Source: Rhizobium sp. SEMIA4064 (lineage in GTDB: Bacteria; Pseudomonadota; Alphaproteobacteria; Rhizobiales; Rhizobiaceae). Taken from it: DNA of 64,000 nucleotides. The position numbers and the translations under genes are program-made. How positions within the stretch are numbered: the stretch's first letter is position 1; each line of letters starts with the position of its first letter. Positions 52,447-61,333 of this stretch are shown in pieces. The stretch is taken from assembly GCF_003025035.1 (NCBI RefSeq), contig NZ_PYJN01000018.1, positions 62,001 through 126,000 on the forward strand, read 5' to 3'. The notes beneath the pieces were generated by a model that worked only from the letters and a program-made list of their open reading frames with translations, was not told the origin of the DNA and made no database searches.

Positions 52447-53721
52447 TTATGCTTCAACCGGAGCGGCTGTCTTGCCACTCTGCTTTTCAAGAACCGCCTC
52501 CGTAATCGAATTCGGAATGCGTCTCGGGGTTTCCACCAGGCCGAGAACCGGCATGGCGACGAGGAAGAACAGGAAGTAGAACAGCGTCGCAAACTGCGCA
52601 GCCGTGGTGTAGACGCCTTCCGCCGGCTGCGAGCCGAGCCAGCCGAGCAGGATGGCATCGGCGACGAACAGCCAGAAGAACAGCTTGTACCACGGACGAT
52701 AAACCGCCGAACGGATCTTCGAGGTGTCGAGCCAGGGCAGGAAGAACAATACGATGATCGCACCGAACATCGTCAGAACGCCGCCGAGCTTGGAATCGAT
52801 CGGGCCGATGTTGAAGGTGATCGAACGCAGCATCGCGTAGAACGGCAGGAAGTACCATTCCGGAACGATGTGGGCCGGCGTCTTCAGTGGGTTGGCCGGA
52901 ATGTAGTTGTCGGCATGGCCGAGGAAGTTCGGCAGATAGAAGACGAAATAGGCAAACACCAGCAGGAAGATGGAGACGCCGAGCGCATCCTTCAGCGTCG
53001 CATAGGGCGTGAAGGCCACGGTATCGGTCTTCGACTTGACCTCGACGCCGGTCGGGTTCGTCTGGCCGGTGACATGCAGCGCCCAGATGTGCAGGACGAC
53101 GACGCCGGCGATCATGAACGGCAGCAGGTAATGCAGCGAGAAGAAGCGGTTGAGGGTCGGGTCGTCGACGGCAAAGCCGCCGAGCAGGAAGGTCTGGATC
53201 CAATCGCCGACCCAGGGGAAGGCCGAGAAGAAGCCGGTGATGACGGTCGCCCCCCAAAACGACATCTGACCCCAGGGCAGAACATAGCCCATGAAGGCCG
53301 TCGCCATCATCAGGAGATAGATGATCACGCCGAGGATCCAGAGGATTTCGCGCGGCGCCTTGTAGGAGCCGTAATAAAGACCGCGGGCGATGTGCAGATA
53401 GACCGCCACGAAGAAGAAGGAGGCGCCGTTGGCGTGCATGTAGCGCAGCAGCCAGCCGTGATTGACGTCGCGGACGATCTTTTCGACCGAGTTGAAGGCG
53501 ATCGTCGTATCGGCCGCATAATGCATGGCGAGAACGACGCCGGTCAGGATCTGCAGGACCAGCATCACGGCCAGCATGGCGCCGAACGTATAGGCATAGT
53601 TCAGATTGCGCGGGACCGGATAGGCGATGAAACTGTCATAGACCATACGCGGCAGCGGCAGCCGCGCGTCGACCCATTTTTCGAGCCCCGTAGATGGCTC
53701 GTAAGACGAATGACCACTCAT
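52447..53721 (-). CDS. petB: ubiquinol-cytochrome c reductase cytochrome b
   Basis: A 424-residue membrane protein with eight hydrophobic helices. It holds hemes bL and bH through paired histidines (in [15 protein letters not shown] helix B and in [17 protein letters not shown]). The Qo-site motif PEWY is in [14 protein letters not shown], and [17 protein letters not shown] is intact. This is the core of the proton-pumping bc1 complex. The gene lies 14 bases after petA. Confidence 0.98.
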   Translation of the reverse strand: MSGHSSYEPSTGLEKWVDARLPLPRMVYDSFIAYPVPRNLNYAYTFGAMLAVMLVLQILTGVVLAMHYAADTTIAFNSVEKIVRDVNHGWLLRYMHANGASFFFVAVYLHIARGLYYGSYKAPREILWILGVIIYLLMMATAFMGYVLPWGQMSFWGATVITGFFSAFPWVGDWIQTFLLGGFAVDDPTLNRFFSLHYLLPFMIAGVVVLHIWALHVTGQTNPTGVEVKSKTDTVAFTPYATLKDALGVSIFLLVFAYFVFYLPNFLGHADNYIPANPLKTPAHIVPEWYFLPFYAMLRSITFNIGPIDSKLGGVLTMFGAIIVLFFLPWLDTSKIRSAVYRPWYKLFFWLFVADAILLGWLGSQPAEGVYTTAAQFATLFYFLFFLVAMPVLGLVETPRRIPNSITEAVLEKQSGKTAAPVEA

Positions 53722-53735
53722 GATTCAGTTCCCCC

Positions 53736-54314
53736 TCAACCGACCTTGATCTTTTTTTCTGCGGTGAACGCATATACTGGAATGGCGAGGTTCTGGGGCG
53801 CAGGCCCATGGCGGATGCGACCGGCGGTATCATAGACCGAACCGTGGCAGGGACAGAACCAGCCACCATATTCTCCCGCCTGACCGAGCGGTATACAGCC
53901 GAGATGCGTGCAGACGCCGACCATGACAAGCCAGTTCTCCTTCCCATCACCGGCCGAACGGGCCACATCGGTGGCTTGCGCATCGGCCGGGAGATTGGCA
54001 TTGCGGGCAACCGGGTCCTTCAGATCAGAGATCTGCGCACCCTTCGCATCGTCGATTTCCTTCTGCGTGCGATTGCGGATGAAGACCGGCTTGCCGCGCC
54101 ATTTCACCGTCATCGACATGCCGGGTTCCAGGCTCGAGACGTCGACTTCGATGGAAGCAAGAGCGAGCGCCGAGGCATCCGGCCGCATCTGGTCGATAAA
54201 CGGCCAGGCGACCGCGACGGCGCCTACTGCGCCAGCCATGCCCGTCGTCAGATAAAGGAAATCTCGGCGAGTCGGCTCGCCCGTGGTTTCACCTGTCGTA
54301 GTATGCTCGCTCAA
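53736..54314 (-). CDS. petA: Rieske iron-sulfur subunit of bc1 complex
   Basis: A 192-residue protein. A twin-arginine signal/anchor (TRRDFLYLTTGMAG) precedes the 2Fe-2S domain, with cluster motifs CTHLGC and CPCHGS joined by the usual disulfide cysteines. PAPQNLAIPVYAF is the C-terminal signature. It transfers electrons from ubiquinol to cytochrome c1 in the periplasm. It is the first gene of the operon. Confidence 0.98.
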   Translation of the reverse strand: MSEHTTTGETTGEPTRRDFLYLTTGMAGAVGAVAVAWPFIDQMRPDASALALASIEVDVSSLEPGMSMTVKWRGKPVFIRNRTQKEIDDAKGAQISDLKDPVARNANLPADAQATDVARSAGDGKENWLVMVGVCTHLGCIPLGQAGEYGGWFCPCHGSVYDTAGRIRHGPAPQNLAIPVYAFTAEKKIKVG

Positions 54315-54785
54315 TGCCGGACCATCCTCTTCCGCAAAACCCGCAGCTAGGCGCTGCGGTACCCCCTCACTAACGACGAATCAACGCGACCATAATTCCG
54401 CCATAGATTCCTCCGTAACCCGCCGCGTTCTAAGCTTGATCGCAAATTATGTCCAGTCTTGGCAAGGGGTGGGGGCACAATGTCGCGGGAAAACTGCACT
54501 ATTTAGCCGCAAGCGCCGGACTTAGAATCCACGCCATCGCTTAAGCAGGCGTAAGCACATGAAATATCATCAGATATGCATAATAGTTTTTCGCAATGCA
54601 CCGCGAAAGAAACGGCGATTTCAATGCTGCATTGCAACATAGTCGACCGCATCCTGACGATTGATTGATGCTAAGTCTTACTTCCTACTCCTTAAATCCG
54701 AGTGGATTTAAGCAGTGACTTGTGTGCCTTTATGATGCCGCCGCCGCTCTCAAAGCCACCGACGAATACGGCTGAGGACATGACT
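54315..54785. other. 471-base region between petA and the EEP gene
   Basis: It carries the petA promoter on minus and that of the EEP gene on plus. A perfect inverted repeat CTTAAATCC-GAGT-GGATTTAAG lies at 54691-54712. The 54540-54700 part is AT-rich. A 27-codon frame near 54559 lacks a ribosome site. No RNA gene was recognised. Confidence 0.6.
54691..54712. promoter_or_regulatory. perfect inverted repeat upstream of EEP-family gene
   Basis: CTTAAATCC (54691-54699) and GGATTTAAG (54704-54712) pair perfectly around GAGT, 74 bases before the gene start. No T-run follows, so an operator for an unknown regulator is more likely than a terminator. Confidence 0.5.
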
Positions 54786-55733
54786 ATGAGACACACGATC
54801 TACTGCGTTCTATGCGTCCTTGCCACATTGGCGCTGGCCATCCTTGCGGCGCGTTATGTAACCGATCTCTGGCTGCTCGCCTTCTTTGAAAGCCTGCAGA
54901 CCCACATCAGCCTTTTCGGCATCGCGCTTGCCCTGCTCGCCCTTCTCTTCAAGCGGCATTGGTATGCGGTTTTCCTGCTGGCTGTCGGTGCCGGGCTTAC
55001 CGTCCATTCCGTCGTGATGCTGCGCGAATACGCCGCCTCGCCTCCGATGAACCCGCCGGCAGTCGCCGATGAGAGCAAGAGCTTCACCCTACTCTCTTTC
55101 AATATTGAAGACAGTAACTTCGAAAACGGCGCACGGATCGCTGATCTCATCGTCAACTCGAAAGCCGATGTCGTGGAAATCTTCGAGGCCGGCCCGATCC
55201 AATCGGAACTGAAGCGGATAACCAAAGTCTATCCCAACTATATCGGCTGCGGCATCATGACCACCGATTGCGATTCCCTACTGCTGTCGAAACGGCCGTT
55301 CCAGACGCAGGTAATGCGCAGTCTCGGCAGCCTCTGGGACAATCGTTTTGTGCTGGCGACCATCGATATGGACGGTCAGCCGGTCAACTTTGCCTCCGCT
55401 CATCTCAGTAAACCCTATTTCGACGAGTTTCATGAAATAGAGTTGGATATCCTCGGTCCGATCCTAAAGGATGTTCAGGGGCCGCTGATCCTTGCCGGCG
55501 ATTTCAACGCCTCGGTCATTGCACCCGATATGCGGGCCTTCCTCAATGACACCAGTCTACGCCACGCCTTCCCTGAACCCGCCACCTGGCCGATCATAGC
55601 CGGCGGCTATGGCATCTCCATCGATCATGTTTTCGCGCGCGCCCCGCTGCGGCTGAAATCCGTACAGCAGATACCCGATGCCATGGGATCGAACCATTTC
55701 GGGCTGATGACGGAATTCAGCGTTTCGAAATAA
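54786..55733 (+). CDS. endonuclease/exonuclease/phosphatase (EEP) family membrane protein
   Basis: A 315-residue protein with three N-terminal hydrophobic helices (up to about residue 85) and a periplasmic EEP domain. Catalytic segments are SFNIEDSN, ADVVEIFEAGP, SAHLSKP, LAGDFNAS, SIDHVF and SNHFGLM. Such YafD/EndA-like proteins may hydrolyse nucleic acids or phospholipids; the substrate is unknown. ATG 54786 is preferred over 54780 since AGGA lies 7 bases upstream. Confidence 0.9.
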   Translation: MRHTIYCVLCVLATLALAILAARYVTDLWLLAFFESLQTHISLFGIALALLALLFKRHWYAVFLLAVGAGLTVHSVVMLREYAASPPMNPPAVADESKSFTLLSFNIEDSNFENGARIADLIVNSKADVVEIFEAGPIQSELKRITKVYPNYIGCGIMTTDCDSLLLSKRPFQTQVMRSLGSLWDNRFVLATIDMDGQPVNFASAHLSKPYFDEFHEIELDILGPILKDVQGPLILAGDFNASVIAPDMRAFLNDTSLRHAFPEPATWPIIAGGYGISIDHVFARAPLRLKSVQQIPDAMGSNHFGLMTEFSVSK

Positions 55734-55764
55734 CGCTTTGATTTTGCGCAAGCTTGTGCGGGAA

Positions 55765-57627
55765 CTACTCGGCTTCGGCTGCTATGAAGCCGCCGGACTG
55801 ACGCGCCCATAGTTCTGAATAGAGACCGCCCCGGGCAATCAGTTCGTCGTGGGCGCCCTCTTCAATGATCCTGCCCTTGTCGATGACGATCAGCCGGTCG
55901 AGCTTGGCGATGGTCGATAGGCGATGTGCGATCGCGAGCACCGTCTTGCCCTCCATCAATGCTTCCAGATTGGACTGTAGCGCCGCCTCGACCTCGGAAT
56001 CCAACGCCGACGTCGCCTCATCCAGCACCAGGATCGGCGCGTCCTTCAACATGACGCGGGCAATCGCGATGCGCTGGCGTTGGCCACCGGATAATTTGAC
56101 CCCCCGTTCGCCAACATGGGCGGCATAGCCCTTGCGGCCCTTCTGATCCTCCAGCGTCACAATAAACTGGTCCGCCTCCGCCCGCCGGGTCGCCTGTGCC
56201 ATCTGCTCCTCGCTCGCCTCCGGACGGCCAAAGAGGATATTGTCGCGAATGGAACGATTGAGCAGCGCAGTGTCCTGCGTCACCATGCCAACCTCTCCAC
56301 GCAGCGACTCCTGCCGCACCGTGGCGATATCCTGGCCATCGATCAGGATGCGCCCGCCTTCGAGATCATAGAAACGCAGCAGCAGATTGACGAGCGTCGT
56401 CTTGCCGGCACCGGAGCGACCGACAATGCCGACCTTCTCGCCGGCACGGACCGTCAACGAAAAATCGTCGATGACGCCGCTGCCGCGACCATAGTGGAAG
56501 CTCACGCGCTCGAAGCGGATTTCCGGACGGACAATCTGCAGGTCTCTGGCGCCCGGACGATCGACCAGGCCGATCGGCTCGGAGATCATCTCAGCAGAAT
56601 TCTGGATCGTGCCGAGATTGCGCATGATCGCATTGAACTGCGCCATCATGCGGCCGAAGAGCATATTGAGCCGCAGTACCATGCTGAGCGTGAAGGCGAC
56701 GCCGCCGGTGGAAATCTCGCCGGCGAGCCAGAGGTGGATGGCGAGCGCCGCAATCGTCGTGATCATCACCCCGGACAGGAGCGCCAGCGACGAGCGCACG
56801 CCGGTCAGAAGCCGCGTGAACGGCATGACGGCGCCTTGGAAGTGATCGAAGCCGTTGCGGATATAATCGTCGTTCTGCTCCTCGCGGCCGAAAAGTTTCA
56901 GCGTCTGGATATTGGCATAGGTGTCGACCATGCGGCCGTTCAACATCGACGACGCCTCGGCGGCGTTGCGCGCATGGCGCCGGATGCGCGGCACGAAATA
57001 GCGGGCGAGCAGTGAAAAGATACCGATCCAGACCGCGATCACCAGCGCAAGGCGCCAATCGAGCCCGCCGACCAGCGCTATGGTCGAGGCAGCATAGATG
57101 ATGATGAACCAGACCACCTGCAGCAGCGACACGACGAGATCGCCCGTCGACTGCCCCGCCGACCAGACCTTGGTGACGATGCGGCCGGAGAAATCGTTCT
57201 GGAAGAAGCTCACCGACTGGCGCGCGACATGTACATAGGCCTGCCAGCGCACGAGATTGAGAAAGCCGGGCACAACCACCTGCTCCTCGACCAGCGCCCC
57301 GAGACTGACCACAACGAAACGGACGACCAGCACGACGAAAACCATGCCGAGCAGCGCGCCACCGTGGCCTGACAGCAACCCTGCCCAGCCCGCGCCCGGC
57401 TGCACCTTGTCCAGGATGTCGACGAGATGCCCGACAAACCAGAACAGCGCCGCCTCCAGCACCGCCACCGCGCCGCCGAGCGCCGCCATCGCCAAAAACG
57501 GCCCCTTCGCCTGGCCGACATAATACCAGATGAAAGCCCAAAGCGACCGCGGCGGACGCAGATCGCCAGTGCGGTAGTAGGGATCAATCCAGGTTTCGAA
57601 CAGGCGATAGACGGAACGGATCAGCAT
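55765..57627 (-). CDS. ABC exporter, permease-ATPase fusion, paralogue 1
   Basis: A 620-residue half-transporter of the MsbA/lipid-drug exporter type. Six helices precede residue about 320. The ATPase has Walker A GRSGAGKTT near 400, Q-loop GMVTQDT, signature LSGGQRQRIAIARV near 510, Walker B ILVLDEATSALDSE and H-loop AHRLST. It would work as a homodimer, or as a heterodimer with the closely related transporter at 58505-60358. The start follows a weak GCTGGG site. The substrate is unknown. Confidence 0.95.
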   Translation of the reverse strand: MLIRSVYRLFETWIDPYYRTGDLRPPRSLWAFIWYYVGQAKGPFLAMAALGGAVAVLEAALFWFVGHLVDILDKVQPGAGWAGLLSGHGGALLGMVFVVLVVRFVVVSLGALVEEQVVVPGFLNLVRWQAYVHVARQSVSFFQNDFSGRIVTKVWSAGQSTGDLVVSLLQVVWFIIIYAASTIALVGGLDWRLALVIAVWIGIFSLLARYFVPRIRRHARNAAEASSMLNGRMVDTYANIQTLKLFGREEQNDDYIRNGFDHFQGAVMPFTRLLTGVRSSLALLSGVMITTIAALAIHLWLAGEISTGGVAFTLSMVLRLNMLFGRMMAQFNAIMRNLGTIQNSAEMISEPIGLVDRPGARDLQIVRPEIRFERVSFHYGRGSGVIDDFSLTVRAGEKVGIVGRSGAGKTTLVNLLLRFYDLEGGRILIDGQDIATVRQESLRGEVGMVTQDTALLNRSIRDNILFGRPEASEEQMAQATRRAEADQFIVTLEDQKGRKGYAAHVGERGVKLSGGQRQRIAIARVMLKDAPILVLDEATSALDSEVEAALQSNLEALMEGKTVLAIAHRLSTIAKLDRLIVIDKGRIIEEGAHDELIARGGLYSELWARQSGGFIAAEAE

Positions 57628-57811
57628 CCCAGCGATATAGGAGGTTTCACCGGGGGAGCAAAGGAAAGTGAGTGGTTATGGAATCTTATATTTTTGTCAT
57701 GTTCCACAATTGGAGGCTGCAGTACAAAGTCACCAATGAGTCGGAATTCAGAACCATGTCTATTTCAGCTTGATACTCATACTATTGTGATTTATATATT
57801 ACGGACGCTCC

Positions 57812-58117
57812 ATGCTTCGCATACTCCAGACAGTTACTTATCAACGCTGGGAACGCCGGCTTCGGGATGAGCGCGCTCGAGCGGCGATTGCTGCACGACT
57901 TTCCCGCTTAGCATTTGGTCTTATGGGAGACATCAAACCGGTCGGCGACGGCGTGAATGAAATGCGTATCCATTACGGACCGGGCTACCGAGTCTATTTT
58001 GTTCAACGCGGCGGAGAGATCATTATCCTCCTGTGTGGCGGCGATAAGAGCAGCCAAGCCAGGGATATCGAACAAGCGAAAATGCTCGCCAAAAATGCGG
58101 ACGAATTTGATGCCTGA
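57812..58117 (+). CDS. HigB/RelE-superfamily toxin (Gp49-like)
   Basis: A 101-residue small basic protein with the RelE/ParE-like fold of the Gp49/HigB subfamily (addiction module killer protein): FGLMGDIKPVGDGVNEMRIHYG (split), then PGYRVYFVQRGGEIIILLCGGDKSSQARDI. The GGDKSSQ segment is the hallmark. It should cleave mRNA at the ribosome. The 3' end overlaps the antitoxin gene by 8 bases. It is inserted between two paralogous ABC exporter genes on the other strand. Confidence 0.93.
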   Translation: MLRILQTVTYQRWERRLRDERARAAIAARLSRLAFGLMGDIKPVGDGVNEMRIHYGPGYRVYFVQRGGEIIILLCGGDKSSQARDIEQAKMLAKNADEFDA

Positions 58118-58400
58118 GAAATTAATCCCGTACGATCCCGCAGAGGCGCTGACTTCCAACGACGCCGTCGATGAATTCATGAGGGACGCCTTTGAAAGCG
58201 GTGACGCAGGATATATCGCCCATGCGCTCGGCGTCGTCGCCCGCACAAAAGGCATGACTGGAATAGCGAAAGAGACTGGTAAGGCGCGGGAAGCGCTCTA
58301 CCGCTCCTTCGCATCGGATGGCAACCCGACGCTGAAGTCCGTCCTTGCAGTAATGCAATCGCTTGGATTTGAACTAACGGTCAAACGACACAACATTTGA
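58110..58400 (+). CDS. HigA-like antitoxin (addiction module antidote)
   Basis: A 96-residue protein with the HTH region GVVARTKGMTGIAKETGKAREALYRSFASDGNPTL and the tail LKSVLAVMQSLGFELTV, the pattern of the HigA-type antidote that pairs with Gp49-like toxins. ATG 58110 lies inside the toxin 3' end. It neutralises the toxin and probably represses its own operon. The order toxin then antitoxin is usual for this family. Confidence 0.93.
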   Translation: MPEKLIPYDPAEALTSNDAVDEFMRDAFESGDAGYIAHALGVVARTKGMTGIAKETGKAREALYRSFASDGNPTLKSVLAVMQSLGFELTVKRHNI

Positions 58401-58471
58401 CATAGTGGGAACCGCCGCAGGGATGGCCCGTAACCTCTTTCAGCCAGATCTCAGCAATAAATAGCCTCAAC

Positions 58472-58500
58472 AAAAAAGGGCGAGCCCGAAGCCCGCCCCT
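58472..58500 (-). terminator. intrinsic terminator after ABC exporter paralogue 2
   Basis: On minus, GGGCGGGCTTCGGGCTCGCCC forms a GC-rich stem with a one-base bulge, followed by TTTTTTG (quoted as two arms GGGCGGGC and GCTCGCCC). Confidence 0.82.
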
Positions 58501-58504
58501 CTTC

Positions 58505-60358
58505 TCATTCCGCGGCCGCCTCGGCCTCTTCGTGATCCGCCAGGAACCCGCCGGACTGCCGGTTCCAAAGGTCGGCATAGATGCCGCCGTGTTGGACCAG
58601 ATCGTGATGGGTGCCCGTCTCGATGATGCGGCCCTTGTCCAGCACGATGAGGCGGTCCATCTCGGTCAGCGTCGACAGCCGGTGGGCGATGGCGATTACC
58701 GTCTTGCCCTGCATCAGCGCGAAGAGGTTTTCCTGGATCGCCGCTTCCACTTCGGAATCGAGCGCCGAGGTCGCCTCGTCCAGCACCAGGATCGGCGCGT
58801 CCTTCAGGAAGACGCGGGCAATCGCGATACGCTGCCGCTGGCCGCCGGAAAGCTTGACGCCGCGCTCACCGACCTGGGCGTCGAGCCCCGTGCGGCCCTG
58901 CATATCCGACAGCCCTTCGATGAACTCCCAGGCATTGGCGCGCTTGGCCGCCTGGATCACCTCCGCATCGGTCGCCTCCGGATGACCGTAGGCGATGTTG
59001 TCGCGGATCGAGCGATGCAGCAGCGATGTGTCCTGCGTCACCACACCGATCAGCGAGCGCAGGCTATCCTGTGTCACCTTGGCGATATCCTGGCCATCGA
59101 TGGTGATGCGCCCGTTTTCGAGATCGTAGAAACGCAGCAGCAGGTTCATCAGTGTCGTCTTGCCAGCGCCGGAGCGGCCGACGAGACCAACCTTCTCACC
59201 CGCCTGGATATCGAAAGTCAGATTGTCGATGACACCTTTGGCCTTGCCGTAATGGAAGCGGACATGATCGAAGTGGATCGCCCCCTGCTTGGCCGTGATC
59301 GCGGGAGCTGCCGGCACGTCGACGATGTCATGCGGCTTCGTCAGCATCTCGATACCGTCATAGATCGTGCCGATGTTCTCGAACAGCGCCGAGACTTCCC
59401 ACATGATCCATTGCGACATGCCGTTGACGCGCATGGCAAGCCCGATGGCGATGGCAATGGCGCCGATCGAGATTGAACCGCTCAGCCAGAACCAGATCGA
59501 CAGTGCCGAGATGACGAACAAAGCCACGCAGTTGTTGACGTAAACCGCGATGTAGAACAGCGTCACCTTGCGCATCTGCCCGTAGACGGTCTGCAGGAAT
59601 TCGCTCATGCCGGCCTTGGCATAGCCCTCTTCACGGCCCGCATGCGAAAACAGCTTCACCGTCGCGATGTTCGTATAGCTGTCGACCACCCGCCCCGTCA
59701 TCGTAGAGCGTGCATCGGCCTGAGCGGCTGCGATCTTGCGCAGTCGCGGCACGAAATAGCTGACGATGCCGACATAGATTATGAGCCACGCCAGGATCGG
59801 CAGCATCAGCCGCCAGTCCGCTGCAGCGATGACCAGGATCATCGACAGGAAATAGGTGACGACATAGACGAAGACATCGAGGATCTTCATCACCGCTTCG
59901 CGCACGGCAAGCGATGTCTGCATCACCTTGGTGGCGACGCGGCCAGCGAACTCGTTAGCAAAGAAGGTCATGCTGTGGCGCAGCAGGAAGCGATGCATCT
60001 GCCAGCGGGCAATCATCGGATAATTGCCGAGCAGCACCTGGTGCATGATAATGGAATCGAGCACGGCCGCCAGCGGCAGGCCGACCAGCACCATCGCGCC
60101 CATCCAGAAGAGCTTATGCCACTCCGTTTGCAGGAATGTCGCCTTGTCCGCATGCGACAGCCAATCGACGATAGCGCCCAGGAACTGGAACAAAGCCACT
60201 TCGCCGATGGCGATCAGCATAGTGAGAACGGCCATAGCGATCAGCCAGGGCGCGGCCGGCTTGGTATAATGCCAGCAGAAGGCAAAGAGACCCCGCGGCG
60301 GGACGTCCGGCACTTCGCTCGGAAAAGGGTTTAGTCGCTGTTCGAACCAGCCAAACAT
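58505..60358 (-). CDS. ABC exporter, permease-ATPase fusion, paralogue 2
   Basis: A 617-residue half-transporter closely similar to the one at 55765-57627. Six helices are followed by Walker A GRSGAGKTTL near 390, GVVTQDTSLLHRSIRDNIAYG, LSGGQRQRIAIARV near 502, ILVLDEATSALDSE and AHRLST. The acidic C-terminal tail (HEEAEAAAE) resembles that of paralogue 1 (AAEAE). ATG 60358 is at the family start; the frame is open to 60475. A 17-codon leader frame with a strong ribosome site lies 157 bases upstream on the same strand. Confidence 0.95.
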   Translation of the reverse strand: MFGWFEQRLNPFPSEVPDVPPRGLFAFCWHYTKPAAPWLIAMAVLTMLIAIGEVALFQFLGAIVDWLSHADKATFLQTEWHKLFWMGAMVLVGLPLAAVLDSIIMHQVLLGNYPMIARWQMHRFLLRHSMTFFANEFAGRVATKVMQTSLAVREAVMKILDVFVYVVTYFLSMILVIAAADWRLMLPILAWLIIYVGIVSYFVPRLRKIAAAQADARSTMTGRVVDSYTNIATVKLFSHAGREEGYAKAGMSEFLQTVYGQMRKVTLFYIAVYVNNCVALFVISALSIWFWLSGSISIGAIAIAIGLAMRVNGMSQWIMWEVSALFENIGTIYDGIEMLTKPHDIVDVPAAPAITAKQGAIHFDHVRFHYGKAKGVIDNLTFDIQAGEKVGLVGRSGAGKTTLMNLLLRFYDLENGRITIDGQDIAKVTQDSLRSLIGVVTQDTSLLHRSIRDNIAYGHPEATDAEVIQAAKRANAWEFIEGLSDMQGRTGLDAQVGERGVKLSGGQRQRIAIARVFLKDAPILVLDEATSALDSEVEAAIQENLFALMQGKTVIAIAHRLSTLTEMDRLIVLDKGRIIETGTHHDLVQHGGIYADLWNRQSGGFLADHEEAEAAAE

Positions 60359-60752
60359 GAAATGCTCCAAAGACTCGACCCTTCGGCTACCACTTCCGCG
60401 TCTAAAGGGACCGCAGGCTGATATGGTGGCCGGGTGATGAAAGAACGAGGCCCTATCGGCCGCGCAATGAATCAAAAGGGGGAAACTTGCAAAACGCGCC
60501 TTAAAGCGCCTGTATCATCGCCATGGGATCACGGCCGGGAGGCGCATCATCACAAACAAATTATTCATCTGAGCCTCCTCTGTCGCAAGTTGTAGAGCGG
60601 TTGTGTTTTACCGTGCATTGATCGCGTTGAAAAGCGAAATGTGCCTAAAAACACGCCGGAATCTTCAATTCTCCTGATGAGGACATCACGGAAACCAGGG
60701 GGATTCGACAAAAAGCGAAGACAACTCTCGGCAATTTCGTTAGTTGCAGAAT
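60359..60752. other. 394-base region between ABC exporter and trmL
   Basis: It holds a candidate leader peptide for the exporter on minus (60515-60568). A fragment TAGAGCGGTTGTG at about 60593 recalls the start of the dispersed repeat at 21708 but is too short to call. The trmL side has no strong ribosome site near ATG 60753. Confidence 0.55.
60515..60568 (-). CDS. candidate 17-residue leader peptide upstream of ABC exporter
   Basis: The frame encodes MNNLFVMMRLPAVIPWR and then TGA. AGGAGG sits 5 bases before its ATG, a far better ribosome site than that of the exporter gene 157 bases downstream. It is followed by a short GCGC-rich potential hairpin (GGCGCTTTAAGGCGCG). I infer a translated leader that may regulate the exporter by ribosome stalling. 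No homologue is known to me. Confidence 0.5.
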   Translation of the reverse strand: MNNLFVMMRLPAVIPWR

Positions 60753-61214
60753 ATGACTTCGCTGCGCATTGCCCTCTATCAGCCCGACATTCCCGGCAAC
60801 ACCGGCACGATCCTCCGACTCGCCGCTTGCCTCGGCCTTGGCGTCGACATCATCGAGCCGGCAGGTTTCGACATATCGGATCGCAATCTCAAGCGCGCCG
60901 GCATGGATTACCTCGCCGCCGTCGCGCTGACGCGGCATGTCAATTGGGAGCGTTTCGAAGCCTGGTGGGCGGAAAGCGGGCGGCGTTTGGTGCTCGCCTC
61001 CACCAAAGCAGCCGAACGCTATACGGATTTCGCCTTTCGCAAAGACGACATCCTGCTCTTCGGCCGAGAGAGCGCCGGCGTGCCCGATCATGTGCATGAA
61101 AAGGCCGATGGCCGCATCCTGATCCCGATGGTTGGCGGACAGCGCTCGATCAATGTCGCCATGTCCGCGGCGATGATTTCGGGTGAGGCGCTGCGGCAGA
61201 CGAACTGGTCGTAA
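60753..61214 (+). CDS. trmL: tRNA (cytidine(34)-2'-O)-methyltransferase
   Basis: A 153-residue SPOUT-class enzyme of TrmL size. It begins RIALYQPDIPGNTGTILRLAACLG, and the knot region has LLFGRESAGVPDHVH and RILIPMVGGQRSINVAMSAAM. It methylates the wobble base of tRNA-Leu isoacceptors. ATG 60753 is used; a TTG at 60744 is possible. It is divergent from the ABC exporter. Confidence 0.96.
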   Translation: MTSLRIALYQPDIPGNTGTILRLAACLGLGVDIIEPAGFDISDRNLKRAGMDYLAAVALTRHVNWERFEAWWAESGRRLVLASTKAAERYTDFAFRKDDILLFGRESAGVPDHVHEKADGRILIPMVGGQRSINVAMSAAMISGEALRQTNWS

Positions 61215-61333
61215 ATGTCGCGGCAAATCTGGGTGCCACGACGGCCAATTGTCGTTGGCACGTCGGGTAAAGTGTGAGAAGCTTTTTCTGGAATGCTTTA
61301 CCTAACCTAACGGCAGCTTTGGCGAGGTGACCC

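Noticed and set aside
54559..54642. 27-codon frame beginning MKYHQICII upstream of the EEP gene
   Set aside because: No ribosome site; rich in rare codons and Cys/Lys; likely chance.
60590..60640. Possible third copy of the AGAGCGGTT dispersed repeat
   Set aside because: Only the first 12 or so bases match; the TTCCGGACGG core is absent.
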